From: Coenobita brevimanus
Taxonomy: Eukaryota > Arthropoda > Malacostraca > Decapoda > Coenobitidae
Direction of reading: 5' to 3'
Assembly: GCA_032717465.1 (NCBI GenBank)
Contig: CM064681.1
Location: 12,220,235-12,284,234, forward strand
Length of the DNA stretch: 64,000 nucleotides
Shown here: in pieces, positions 43,324-54,059 of the stretch
How the letters are laid out: each line of letters opens with the position of its first letter
Position numbering within the stretch: the stretch's first letter is position 1
Program-made: the position numbers and the translations under genes
Notes under the pieces: model-generated
Seen by the model: only the letters and a program-made list of their open reading frames with translations
Databases searched by the model: none
What the model was told of the DNA's origin: nothing

Positions 43324-45183
43324 ATGATGTCTACTATTACTACGCTTGATGAAGCTAAAGATTTTTTGTCAAATGTGCAAACAGTGTGTGATGTAGAAAA
43401 CAGAACAAAGAATGAACTTAAGCTTGTAGCTCAACAATTGGGAATTGCTGTTCGCTCTCATCATTCTAAAGATCAAATTGTTGACATGATTAATGAAAGC
43501 TTGTTTAATGTAACTCCTCCAAATGAGCAAACACAGATTGAATTAGCTAAGTTACAGCTAGCCCTGCAGGAGGCTCAGGCTAAGAAGGCGGAGTCTCGTG
43601 TTAAGGAGGCTGAATTTCAAGCACGTGCTAAGGAGGCTGAGTCTCAGGCTCGTATTCAGGAGGCTGAATTTCAGGCAAATGCTAAGGAGGTGGAGTCTCA
43701 GGCTCGTATTCAGGAGGCACAGATACAGGCACAAATTGAACTTGCCAGGATTCAGGCAGACCATGAGTATCGCATGAAACAAGGTGGAACTGGATCATCT
43801 AGCTCTGATGATTTTGATGTGGCTAAAAATGTTAAACTTGTCCCTCCTTTTAATGAATCTGATTTAACAAAGTATTTTCAGTTGTTTGAGAGGGTAGCTA
43901 CAGGTTTTAATTGGCCCAAGGAGTATTGGCCAGTACTCCTTCAAACTGTTCTTACCGGTAAAGCTCAAGTAACTTATGCATCTTTGCCTCAGGATCAATC
44001 TGATAATTATGATGTAGTTAAGAGCTTGATTCTTAAGGCCTATGAGCTTGTTCCTGAAGCCTATAGAGTAAAATTTAGGACAACTTATAAGCAAGATAAG
44101 CAATCCCATGTTGAGTATGCAAAAATCAAAGAAGAACTGTTAGAGCAGTGGTTAAATTCTAAGAATGTGGATTCTGATTTTGGTAAATTTAAGCAGATGA
44201 TTTTGCTGGAGGACTTCAAAAGGTGTATTAGTAAAGATGTAAGCCTATATCTCGATGAGAAAAGAATAGATAATTTGTCTGATGCTGCAGTTTTAGCTGA
44301 TGAATATGTTCTCACTCACAAGAGATATTCTAAAGAAAAAGGGAAAGCTGAGAGTAAGTACGTTGCCTCTACTCAGAGTACAGGTAACAGGAAAGAGAAT
44401 AAAGATGATGTTTCTCAGGAAGTAAATACCAGCTTCACCTCTAGATTTCAGAAAAGTAAATGTACTTATTGTAGTAAGCTTGGTCATACTACGGAGAAAT
44501 GTTTTAGGAGACAGCGTGATGTGAACAAAAAGGAGTCTTTATATATTCAGTCAATTGGTCTAGTGTCCACTCTTGAGAGTTCCCAGAATTCCTTAACTGA
44601 GTTAACTGAACCTGCTTTGAGGGGTAACTTAAATTCTCATGATGGAGCTCCTCTTTTGAGCAGTAACGTGGGTGACACTCTCAAGAGTTCATGTGCTAAT
44701 TTCCTGTATGATGGTTTTGTCAGTCCTCTGGACAGTAATGCCAGGAAATCAGTTAAAATATATCGTGATACAGGTGCTTGCCAATTCCTTATGCTGACCA
44801 GTGTTCTAGGCTCTAATGTTAATTCCTCTGATGAAACTGTAATCTTACAAGGTGTAGGGAATAATTACTTCTCTGTCCTTCTGTGCAGAGTGAATTTAGA
44901 GTCTGGTTTTGTTAATGGTTCCGTTATGGTTGGGTTGGTTGAGACACTCCCAATGTCAGGTGTAACTTTCTTACTTGGAAATGATATTGGTGGAAGTCAA
45001 GTGTGTCCAGCTCCTCAGTTGTCTAGTGAGCCGGTGGCTGCGTCCCAGGATTGTGATGTCCCTGATGTGTTCCCTGCATGTGCTGTCACTAGGGCTAAGT
45101 CTAAAGTTACTGGTGATTTAGAGGATAATGATGATGATGATGTTATCCTAGCTGACACTTTTCTTGCTAATTTGGACCACTAA
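43324..45183 (+). CDS. Gag-protease of Gmr1-like element, copy 1
   Basis: 619 codons from MMSTITTLDEAKDFL. The N-terminal region has a SAP-like stretch (LKLVAQQLGIAVRSHHSKDQ). A long charged coiled coil of QARIQEAEFQA-type repeats spans about residues 85-155. A capsid region with EYWPVLLQTVLTGKAQ and VEYAKIKEELLEQWL (about 170-300, SCAN/Gag-like) follows. A zinc knuckle CTYCSKLGHTTEKC starts at residue 380 (CX2CX4HX4C). A retropepsin has DTGA (from residue 482) and LLGNDIGG downstream. It would package RNA and process the polyprotein. It ends at TAA 45,181-45,183, where copy 2 has a sense codon, so this stop is a later mutation and not a designed frame boundary. Confidence 0.9.
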   Translation: MMSTITTLDEAKDFLSNVQTVCDVENRTKNELKLVAQQLGIAVRSHHSKDQIVDMINESLFNVTPPNEQTQIELAKLQLALQEAQAKKAESRVKEAEFQARAKEAESQARIQEAEFQANAKEVESQARIQEAQIQAQIELARIQADHEYRMKQGGTGSSSSDDFDVAKNVKLVPPFNESDLTKYFQLFERVATGFNWPKEYWPVLLQTVLTGKAQVTYASLPQDQSDNYDVVKSLILKAYELVPEAYRVKFRTTYKQDKQSHVEYAKIKEELLEQWLNSKNVDSDFGKFKQMILLEDFKRCISKDVSLYLDEKRIDNLSDAAVLADEYVLTHKRYSKEKGKAESKYVASTQSTGNRKENKDDVSQEVNTSFTSRFQKSKCTYCSKLGHTTEKCFRRQRDVNKKESLYIQSIGLVSTLESSQNSLTELTEPALRGNLNSHDGAPLLSSNVGDTLKSSCANFLYDGFVSPLDSNARKSVKIYRDTGACQFLMLTSVLGSNVNSSDETVILQGVGNNYFSVLLCRVNLESGFVNGSVMVGLVETLPMSGVTFLLGNDIGGSQVCPAPQLSSEPVAASQDCDVPDVFPACAVTRAKSKVTGDLEDNDDDDVILADTFLANLDH

Positions 45184-45216
45184 CTAGATGAGGCAGTACC
45201 CCGTAGTGTTGATAAT

Positions 45217-46434
45217 TTGTCTCGTCAAGAGTTGGTTAAGTTGCAGGTTGCTGACCCTGAGTTGAAAGGTCTAGCTAACTCTGCTTACAGTGAAGAAGAG
45301 TCAGCCGGTGCTTCTACTTGTTATTATGTAAAGTCAGGAGTACTTATGAGGAAGTGGAGACCCCCAACAGCATCAGCCGACTGTGAATGGGAGGTTGTAC
45401 ATCAAGTTGTCATCCCTCGTGTTTGTAGGCAGGATATCATTAGAGTGGCTCATGATTCCAGTTTGGCAGGACACCTTGGAGTGAAGAAGACTGTGGCACG
45501 CATTTTGAAACACTTCTACTGGCCAGGTATCTTCAGGGATGTTTCCTGGTATTGTAAGTCTTGTCACACCTGTCAAGTTGTGGGGAAGTGTAATCAGACC
45601 GAAAAGGTTGCACCTCTAGTTCCCATTCCTCCTTTTGAGGCGCCATTCACCCGTGTGTTGGTGGATATTGTGGGCCCTCTTCCTAAGACTTCTTCAGGAT
45701 TTTCTTATGTGTTGACCCTGATTGATATGGCTACTCGTTATCCTGAAGCCATTCCACTTAGAAATATCTCAGCAAAGAACGTGGTTAAGGAAATGCTAGG
45801 GTTCTTCACAAAGTTTGGTCTGCCCAAGGAGGTACAGTCAAACCGGGGAAGTAATTTCATGTCAAATGTTTTCAAGCAGTCTCTGAAAGAGTTGGGCATC
45901 ACCTAGATCACGTCTTCAGCATACCATCCCCAGACTCAAGGAGCGTTGGAGAGATATCATCAAACATTCAAATCGATGCTCAAGAAATACTGTTTGGAAC
46001 ATCAGAAAGACTGGGATAAAGGTCTTCCATTCATTGTGTTTGCCGCAAGAGAATCTCCAAATGAATCACTGGGCTTCTCACCTTTTGAACTACTGTTTGG
46101 CCATGAAGTAAGAGGACCCCTTAAGCTACTCAAGGAATGCTGGCTGTCGGAGGAAGATGACGTCAACCTGCTGGAGTATGTGATGAACTTCAAAGAACAG
46201 CTGTCCACTGCTTTACAACTGGCGCAAGAGAATTTAGGAGCTCCTCAGGAGAAGATGAAGACTTGGTATGATAAGAAGTCCAGGTAACGCCACTTTCAGC
46301 CAGGAGATCAGGTTTTGATTCTGCTACCTGTGCATGGGCAACCTCTTCAAGCCAAGTTTAGTGGTCCTTATTTCGTGGAGAAGTGGTCCTTATTTCGTGG
46401 AGAAGAAACTCAGTGATGTCAACTATGTCATCGC
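45217..46434 (+). pseudogene. Integrase of Gmr1-like element, copy 1, disabled
   Basis: The HHCC zinc domain is seen as HDSSLAGHLGVKKTVARIL...CKSCHTC. The catalytic core has VDIVGPLPKTSSGF (first Asp). The second Asp motif reads QSNRGSNF, Asn replacing the catalytic Asp that copy 2 keeps. GALERYHQTFKSMLKKYC holds the Glu. A TAG at 45,904-45,906 and a TAA at 46,285-46,287 interrupt it. The C-terminal segment includes a GPYFVEKKLSDVNYVI stretch of the GPY/F type. A 22-bp tandem duplication (46,361-46,382 repeated at 46,383-46,404) shifts the frame. Inactive. Confidence 0.9.
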
Positions 46435-48013
46435 CACACCAGATTGTAGAAAGAACAAGCAACTATGTCACATCAACATGCTAAAGTTATATCACAGGCG
46501 GGACGAAAATAATCCAGTCTGCACTGTAGCTGTTCCATCCGAGTCTGCAAGTGAAGCTCTCCCATGCAGCATGAGCCTGAGTGATAGTTTGGGGAAGAAT
46601 CCTGATATCATGAATGATCTCCAGACTAAGCTTTCTCATCTACCTCCCGAGGAAAGGCAGGAGTTTTCGGCATTACTGCAGGAGTACCCGCAAGTGTTCC
46701 ATGCTACTCCAGGAAGAACCACTGTGTTGATGCATGATGTCGATGTTGGAGATGCAAAGCCAATTAAACTGCCTCCTTACCGTGTGAACCCAGTGAAAGT
46801 TCCTCTCATCCAGAAGGAGCTTGGCTACCTGTTGGACCACAAGATGATTGAGCCCTGTCAGAGCGAGTGGAGTTCTCCTGTCACTCTAGTCCCTAAGCCA
46901 GGTGGGTCACAGCGGCTTTGCATTGACTACAGACGTGTTAATCAGATCACCAAAACAGACACTTACCCTCTCCCTCGCGTGGAAGATTGCATAGACAAGA
47001 TCGGAAAGGCTAGGTACATAAGTAAGTTTGATTTGTTAAAGGGATACTGGCAAGTATCTATGACTGAACGTGCTAGGGAGATCTCATGTTTTGTAACACT
47101 AGGAGAGACTTTTGCATGTTCCGTGATGCCATATGGTATGAAGAACGCACCAGCCACTTTTCAGAAGCTCATGAATGTTGTAACCGAGGGTTTGGCAGGG
47201 TGTGTTGTTTATATTGATGATGTATTAATCTTCAGTGACAACTGGAAAGATCACCTATGCCATGTCAGTAAATTTCTTGACCGTTTGGTTCATGCTAATC
47301 TTGTAGCTAATTTATCAAAGTGTGTGTTTGGTCAAGCTAAAGTTCAGTACCTTGGGTATGTAATTGGTGATGGACATGTTGCACCACCAGGAGCTAAGGT
47401 TCAGGTTATAAGTGATCTTCCCAGACCTAAAAGTAGGAAGGAGGTACAAAGATTTTTGGGAATGGTAGGTTATTACAGGAGATTTGTTCTTACCTTTTCT
47501 ATTCTTGTATCACTACTTACAGACCTACTGAAAAAGGGAGTTAAATTTGTCTGGACCGATAACTGTGAATCCTCTTTCAACAAACTTAAAGCTATTCTAT
47601 TAAGTCAGCCAGTGCTCGCTACTCCAAATTTTGCTGAGCCTTTTAAGATGGCTGTTGATGCAAGTGATACAGGAGCTGGGGCTGTTTTGCTGCAAGAGGA
47701 TGATCAGGGTATTGAACACCCTGTATCTTATTACAGTAAGAAGTTCACTCCACCTCAAAAGAACTACTCAACTATTGAGAAAGAGCTTTTGGCCTTGATT
47801 TTGGGTTTACAGCATTTTTCATTTTATTTGTGTTCTGGTTTTGACCCCATAGTCATTTATACCGATCATAACCCACTGAAATTCCTTAGTAAGTTTAAAG
47901 ATAAAAATCAGAGATTGACAAGATGGAGTCTACTTCTTCAGGAGTATTCATTAGACATACAACATGTCAAGGGGAAAGAAAATGTTATTGCAGATTGCTT
48001 ATCTAGACTTTAG
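46405..48013 (+). CDS. Reverse transcriptase-RNase H of Gmr1-like element, copy 1
   Basis: Intact RT/RNase H frame reading to 48,013. RT: PPYRVNPVKVPLIQKEL, SPVTLVPKPGGSQRLCIDYR, YISKFDLLKGYWQVSM (motif A Asp), CSVMPYGMKNAPATFQKLMN, VVYIDDVLIFSDNW (catalytic YIDD), LSKCVFGQAKVQYLGYVI, and RFLGMVGYYRRFV in the connection. RNase H: MAVDASDTGAGAVLLQ, STIEKELLALILGL, VIYTDHNPLKFL, and HVKGKENVIADCLSRL at the end. Upstream frame continuity with integrase is lost only through the 22-bp duplication. Any ATG at 46,334 is nominal. It is followed within 60 bp by the PPT, so nothing like env fits. Confidence 0.92.
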
Positions 48014-48065
48014 ACAGATTGTTTTAGAGTAATAAGAAATTTCCTTTGTAAATTTCTTTTTCTTT

Positions 48066-48074
48066 GTGGGGAGG
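48066..48074 (+). other. Polypurine tract
   Basis: GTGGGGAGG directly before the 3' LTR, the expected primer for plus-strand DNA synthesis. Confidence 0.8.
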
Positions 48075-48863
48075 TGTTACATAGCCTATGATTTCATCAT
48101 CCTTTGTGTAATTTTAACGCACAGTATGCTGGATGTTTGATCACGAGCGTGTTTTGCCTCAGTCCCCCCCTTCTACCGTTATAGTAGAGTAAGTCATTCT
48201 TTCTGTTGTTCAGAGCGGGATTGTCAACTCTTTTTCCCCATGGCTTCATTTGCGCGTCCTTCTTACAAGTTGTATCAAGCTCTGCTGGCCCCTATATAAT
48301 GAGCTCAGTCTCTGCATCATTGCCAGTTAGATCTGCTCCTTATTTTGTTCACATCTCTGTCCTCCCCTGTACAGTTATTGTTGTGAGTGCTCAGGAAGTC
48401 TCCAACCATCTAGCAGCTGTGTGGTTTGAGTATGGCTGTTGTTGCATTTTTTCTTGTGCTGTGTAGCATAGGGTTAATTCTTGGGCCTAGTGAGTTTTTT
48501 TTGTGATTTATGTAAGGGTTCTTTTTGTCAGTCATTTTTGATAATATTTTGTATCTGTAATAATTTATCTTGCATTAACTGAGCATTACCCAGTGTATTT
48601 TCATTTTATCAGGGCTGAGTTAGGTAAATTTACTCTTGCTAATTTCATGTTAATAGAGGTTATTGCAGTTAACCATATATTTAACCTGTTTTTTTTGCCA
48701 TTACATTATCCTTATGAGTCCTGAATGTTTTGTTGTTAGTTTGAGCATTAAACTTTAACTTGTAATTTTACCTAACTCTTTTGTTTTGAACCTGGAACTT
48801 TACGGGACAGTAGTGATTTTTAGTATTCTCACTTAAAGTGTACATTATCTTTCTCTGTTCCGT

Positions 48864-48867
<4 letters not shown>
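48075..48867 (+). repeat. 3' LTR of copy 1
   Basis: 793 bp, TGTTACATAGCC...CCGTAACA, almost identical to the 5' LTR. ATAT follows, as it precedes the 5' LTR. Confidence 0.95.
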
Positions 48868-48907
<40 letters not shown>

Positions 48908-48947
48908 TATATAGATAGATAGATAGATTTATATATAGATATAGATA

Positions 48948-49001
<54 letters not shown>
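48868..49001. repeat. (TA)n, (GATA)n and (TC)n microsatellites
   Basis: TA repeats resume after the LTR (48,868-48,904), then GATA units (48,910-48,930), then TC repeats (48,958-49,001). Confidence 0.97.
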
Positions 49002-49003
<2 letters not shown>

Positions 49004-49373
49004 GTATATACAGACACACACATACACACACAATGAAGCAGGAAATATCTCAAACGTTTTCATGTATTCACATCTTTTTTGTATAGCTAATTGCAGGACG
49101 TGGAGGGGAATGTCCCAGGGGACCCAACTCAGTAACGCTGATAACAACCATCGTTCTAAACTTACATTCGTATTTCTAGTGAAATGAATAATAAATTAAA
49201 TAATAACAGAAATAAAACTTACCCTGTAAATATAAATTTATGAATGAAAAAGAATTATATACCATACGGTAAGCACAGATGAGGAATGTTGTAGGTTTTT
49301 CTTGGGAAGGATTAATAGGGTTGTTGGGTGGGGAGGGGATTATCAAGTATTGGCCAAATGACTTACCCCAGTC

Positions 49374-49436
<63 letters not shown>

Positions 49437-49596
49437 TTAGCTATGTGAAATAAAGACACAGCCATAATTATTAGTTATACATGCCAGTGCGCAGAAAAAA
49501 ATTACGCAGAACATACTGTACACAGCAAGCCACTAAACAATCGCATGTATCTTTATATATACATGAAAAGTGATTTATGTAAAGAAAGGAAATTTC

Positions 49597-49680
<84 letters not shown>

Positions 49681-49886
49681 ACTATGTACGATCGGAAACG
49701 TGTCAATAAACGTAAATAAGCATAAACAAAACTATACACAAACATACGTACGGTATAAGCACATCCTCTACATGCAGCATTACATACGTATACACACACA
49801 AGTCCCCTCATATGCAAGTGTGTACTTAAATTATGAGAGGAAAAAATATCCTCAAGTGAGATAAAACTAAGTTATCTTAACTATAG
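49002..49886. other. Intergenic with (TC)n and (TA)n, no gene
   Basis: Contains (TC)n at 49,373-49,432 and (TA)n at 49,599-49,676. The remainder shows no recognisable feature. Confidence 0.6.
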
Positions 49887-50410
49887 TCAAACCAGAATAT
49901 GATGAGCTCTGGGGTGGAGAGGGGGATTAAGTACAGCTCTGCCACATCTTTACCTAAACAAAACCACCCGGAATCCAACGTTTTCTATAATATTTTGAAT
50001 GGGATAACTCCGCCAAAAATATGCTACCCTAATTTTGTTACGTTTAGTCTTTTTGGTTCCATTAAGGCTATTATCGGCTATTATAGTATAAAAATACAAG
50101 CTATGGCGGGTGGTAGGTGATTGGCCGTGACTGACCTAATCATGCGGGTCACCAGAAACGTGGCAGCATGGTCTAAACAACTCTGTCACATGTTGTATAG
50201 AGTCGTTGTATAGAGTCGTTGTTTATATATTCTTATAAAGAAAATAAATCGTTACTATGATTTAAAAAAAAATATATATGGAGTATTTCAAGCTAATATA
50301 AAGTTGTTAATATCTTAACATTGGACAATGTAAAAGTTGAAGGTTTAAATGTTTGGCACATGCGATTTTCCTACCTGCCACACCTCAGAGCTCATCATAT
50401 TCTGGTTTGA
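49887..50410. mobile_element. 524-bp MITE-like element with 30-bp TIRs
   Basis: The left end TCAAACCAGAATATGATGAG (49,887-49,916) is matched by its complement at 50,381-50,410. There is no open transposase frame inside. TA-containing flanks (CTATAG on the left, TTATAG on the right) could be a TA duplication, but the exact edge is ambiguous. Likely a non-autonomous DNA transposon. Confidence 0.7.
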
Positions 50411-50590
50411 TTATAGGCTATGTATTTTCTCTTTGATGAAGTTATCCAACTTGTACAGTCGTGGTCATAAATAATCATCTATCATCCGGTACCCCGTGCC
50501 TCAGGCTGCCTCCTTTATGCACGACGTCACAGAGGAGTACAAGGGGCTGAGAGGGAGGGGCAAAAGAGACAAGGGAAGGTGGGTGGGGGG

Positions 50591-51750
50591 ACGAATGATG
50601 GTGTGAGGGTGGGGTAAGGGGAGGGAAGGGAGGGTAGGTAGGGGAGGGAGAATGAAATGCGAAGTGGTGGTCACATTATTTGTTTATTTTCTTTCATTCA
50701 GGGCATGATAAAGGAGCTAGTATTCGGTAGATAATGCTGCATTATATCTTGTATAGCGCGTCAGATAACAAGCTTTAGATAGTGGTGATATGAATTGCTG
50801 GCTCATGAGAGAAAAATACTGACATGACAGATCAAACATTAGTGCAGAGCCATCAAGACTGCAGAGCCATGTAGACTGTCAACGAGTGGGAGCCAGAGAA
50901 CGAGAGGACACAGGCTCGGCTCGTCCAGCACACCACGGACGAGCGGGAGCTGTTCAGGCGAAAGGGCAAACCACCAACAACATTGTTTCCTCGCTGCCGC
51001 TAAAACTGCAAGTGGTTATTAAGAGACAGGAGTTCACTGGACTACTTACTAAGGCTTTCCTTGTTGCTTTGGCATTAGGAATGTCGGTAAACATTGACAT
51101 AAATATATTTTGGGAGTCTGGCTAGGATTTTGTTTTATTTTCCTTCTAACATTTTATAGAGATATCGTAATTATATCCACCCATGCGCACAGACATCAAA
51201 TTTATTTATTTTTTTACGCACAATTAGTTTAAATAGCTTTTTCATATAGAGATGCCATAAAATAGTTGACATGATGGTGACTGTATAGAGAGAGTGTATA
51301 CTGAGAGGATGATCATACTTACTGTGAACACACCCACGTCAAAGGTTACATATGATATTTTTTCTTTTTTCCAAATTTAACTACATGTCAGGGTAGAGGA
51401 TGCTTCTTAGTTAAGCATTACGGAAGTCAAAAGCATCCAGATTCCATTCTGCGTTCGACGTCAAAATGCACGAATAAACACAAATATCTGGCTCCGGACT
51501 AATATCTGATCTGACACGTCAGTATATTTCTCTCACGAGCCAGCCATTGATATCACCACCCTTTCTAAAGCTTTTTATCTGACTCCGGTATACAAGATGT
51601 AATGCAGCATTATCTACCGAATATTACATGCTATAAATCAGATCCTGAATGAAAGAAAACAGACAAATAATGTGACCACCACTTCGCATTCATTCTTCCT
51701 CCCCTACCAACCCTCCCTCCCCTCCCTTACTCCACCCCCACAGCATCACA
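50591..51750. repeat. Inverted repeat with ~265-bp arms around 0.63-kb centre
   Basis: Left arm 50,591-50,850 and right arm 51,480-51,750 are reverse complements at high similarity. Shared words include GCGAAGTGGTGGTCACATTA, ATTCGGTAGATAATGCTGCA and AAAGCTTTA. The centre holds a 79-codon plus frame (50,886-51,125) with a hydrophobic stretch FLVALALGMSV that I cannot assign. It is either a foldback transposon or an inverted duplication. Confidence 0.8.
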
Positions 51751-51764
51751 CACCCCAACCAGGA

Positions 51765-53240
51765 GGCAGTAAAGGAGATGAAAACAGGGAAAGCTGCAGG
51801 TATGGATGGGTGTGCTATGGAATGCCTGAAAGGTGGTGGAACGACTGTTGTTGACTGGTTAGTAAGATTGTTGAATGTGCCTTGTGAAAGGTATGGTGCC
51901 AATTGACTGGGCAAGTGCTTGTGTGGTACTGTTGTATAAAGGTTGATAAGTATGAATGTACTAGCTTTAGGGATAGAAGTCTGTTGAGTGTTGTAGGTAA
52001 GGTGTATGGTAGAGTGTTTATTAAGAGAGTTAGAGAGAGTATAGAGGGAGTGATTGGTAATGAGCAGTGTGGCTTTAGGAGAGGGAGGAGATATGTGGAT
52101 CAGGTGCTTGCTGTGGGACAGGTGTGTGAAAAGTATTTAGCGAAAGGTAAGGATGTGTTTTGGGCGTTCATGGATTTAGAGAATGCATATGATAGAATTG
52201 ATGGGGAGGCTTTGTGGACTGTTTGAAGATTGTACGGACTTGATGGTTGGTTACTAAAAGGAGTGAAAAGTTTTTATGTAAATAGTAAAGCATGTGTAAG
52301 TGTGGGAATTACTGTGAATGATTGGTTTCCCGTGAGAGTGGGGCTGCGGCAGGGATGTGTGATATTGCCTTGGTTGTTTAATATTGATATGGATGGTGTT
52401 GTAAGAGAGGTGAATGCAAGAGTGCAAGGTGGAGGTCTGAGTCTGGTGAATGCTGATGGTAGAGAGTGGAACCTGAAGCAGCTGATCCTTGGAGATAATG
52501 CTGTACTGGTGGCTAATTCTGAGGAGAGATTGAGACTGTTGGGAAAGGAGTTTGGAAGGGTGTGTGAAAGGAGGATATTGAAAGTAAATGAGAATAGGAG
52601 TAAAGTGATGAAGTGTACGAGGTTGGTAGATGGTAGGAGGATGAATATAGTTTTGAATGGTGAGTTGCCTGAGGAGGTAGAGTGTTTTAAGTATTTAGGG
52701 TCACATGTTGTTGTGGATGGAAGAATAGATGCAATTATGAAGTTCAGAATGAATGAAGTAGGAAAGGTGCTGGGAGGAAAGAAAAATGTGTTTAGATGTC
52801 GTTAAATTAGAATGGATGTAAAGAGAAGGCTGTATGAGGGTGTTGTGGTACCGACTGCATTATATGGGGCTGAAACATGGAATATGGGTGTAGCAAAGAG
52901 GAAAAGTTTGAATGTAAAGGAGATTAGATGTATGAGGAGTATGTGTGGAGTGATGCGTGTGGATTGAGTGAAAAATGATGAAGTGCGAAGAACTGAGTTG
53001 TTCAGATGTCTGATAAAGTTGAGCAGAGGGTGTTGCGATGGTTTGGGCATATGGAGAGAATGGATAATGAGCGATTGGTGAAAATGATAACCAGATCTGA
53101 TGTGAGAGATGTAAGGTTGAGAGGAAGACCACGATAAGGATGGATGGACAGTGTGAAGAGAGCACTGGATGCGAGAGGGATGTCCATTGAGTGAGGAAGA
53201 ATGGCCGTGCGTGATAGAAATAAATGGAGAAAAATTGTGA
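51765..53240 (+). pseudogene. LINE-D2 reverse transcriptase, catalytically dead
   Basis: Pieces in changing frames: NEQCGFRRGRRYVDQ; FMDLENAYDRIDGEALW (motif A, then TGA at 52,224); RVGLRQGCVILPWLFNIDMDG (motif B); LILGDNAVLVANSEE at the catalytic box, where the LFADD signature has become LGDN, losing the second Asp; LKVNENRSKVM; VECFKYLGSHVVVDG; then ALYGAETWNMG after a TAA at 52,802. Inactive on several counts. Confidence 0.85.
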
Positions 53241-53575
53241 ATGAATGAATGATGACGTAGCCCTGAGGGGATATTTTCCCGCATTTGTCTGATCAGCTGA
53301 TCAGGTCAGGTGCGGTTAAGGGGATGGGTCTACTATGATGTGGCAGGGGTAAACCATCTCTATTGTCGGGCCCTGCTGCGGATGTCACTGATTGCACTGC
53401 ACAATTGACCCTCGTACGGTGTGGTGCTGTGAGGATCTGTCCCTTCTCCCCTCTGGGGCTAAGATGCAAATGAATGTGTTGAGTGGATGAGTAAATTGGG
53501 AGTGTGTTGTCCTGTCTCGGCTACCTCCACTTCCTTGGGGGATGCAGCCTAGGTATATAGACAGATAGATAGACA
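51765..53575 (+). mobile_element. LINE-D2, ATAG-tailed non-LTR element
   Basis: Plus-strand LINE related to LINE-D1. It starts within the RT fingers (EAVKEMKTGKAAGMDG), runs through the palm and C-terminal region and a 3' UTR of about 0.35 kb, and ends with GATAG repeats at about 53,555-53,575. It begins directly at the edge of the inverted repeat's right arm. Confidence 0.85.
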
Positions 53576-53699
53576 TCCCTTTGCTCAGGTTCGTATCAAC
53601 AAACTCTAGATTCTTAATTACACTGGATTTAGTAATGTTCCTCTAAACAGCAGATTGGTAAGACGAGACTAAGGAGACATATCCCAGTCCATCCGGTGA
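53576..53699. other. Spacer, no feature seen
   Basis: Short unassigned sequence between LINE-D2 and the Penelope element. Confidence 0.4.
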
Positions 53700-53759
53700 T
53701 TCTCGTCTCTCATTATGTATAAATATAAGGCAGTGGATGTTTGTCATGTCCTAACACTA

Positions 53760-53985
53760 TACTTGATTTTTTTTTTTTTTTCTAGCATTCTTTTCCTGGT
53801 TGGCCTACATAAAACCTTACTGCACTCTTTAGATGGTATTTGGCAAATGGAACCACTTGAATTAGCAGGTGAGCTCTTGAACAACCTCCTTTTCACTGTA
53901 CATGAATTTTTGAACACTACAATATACAGTCCACATTTTCATCAGATGAGAAACTTGGGAAAATTTTTCGCTGTATGTTAATCAC
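53760..53985 (-). pseudogene. GIY-YIG remnant of Penelope element 2
   Basis: A minus frame reads SSGSICQIPSKECSKVLC then RPTRKRML, aligning with the GVYQIPCKDCNKVYVGQTGR pattern of Penelope endonucleases of the non-CxxC-linker type. The YVG catalytic motif has become LCR. Inactive. Confidence 0.6.
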
Positions 53986-54059
53986 GAGGTTGTTTTGTCA
54001 CGAGATGGCAATGGAATGGTCCTATAGAAGATTTTCTCTGCATGGATGAGAATTTTATC

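Larger units (their letters stand above)
42453..48867 (+). mobile_element. Gmr1-like Ty3/Gypsy LTR retrotransposon, copy 1 (complete)
   Basis: 6,415-bp element with two LTRs of about 790 bp (TG...CA), a PBS, a PPT and ATAT on both sides, in a (TA)n tract. Coding order is Gag, protease, integrase, reverse transcriptase, RNase H, so integrase precedes RT. That is the copia-like order, but the RT/RNase H sequence is of Ty3/Gypsy type. This combination is the hallmark of the Gmr1 group first described in cod. All domains lie in one reading frame once a 22-bp duplication is discounted, so the ancestor probably made one polyprotein. Stops at 45,181, 45,904 and 46,285 and the duplication at 46,383 disable it. 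No env is present. Confidence 0.92.

Noticed and set aside
48014..48074. Envelope gene in the Gmr1-like element
   Set aside because: Only 60 bp separate the RNase H stop from the 3' LTR. No env-like frame exists.
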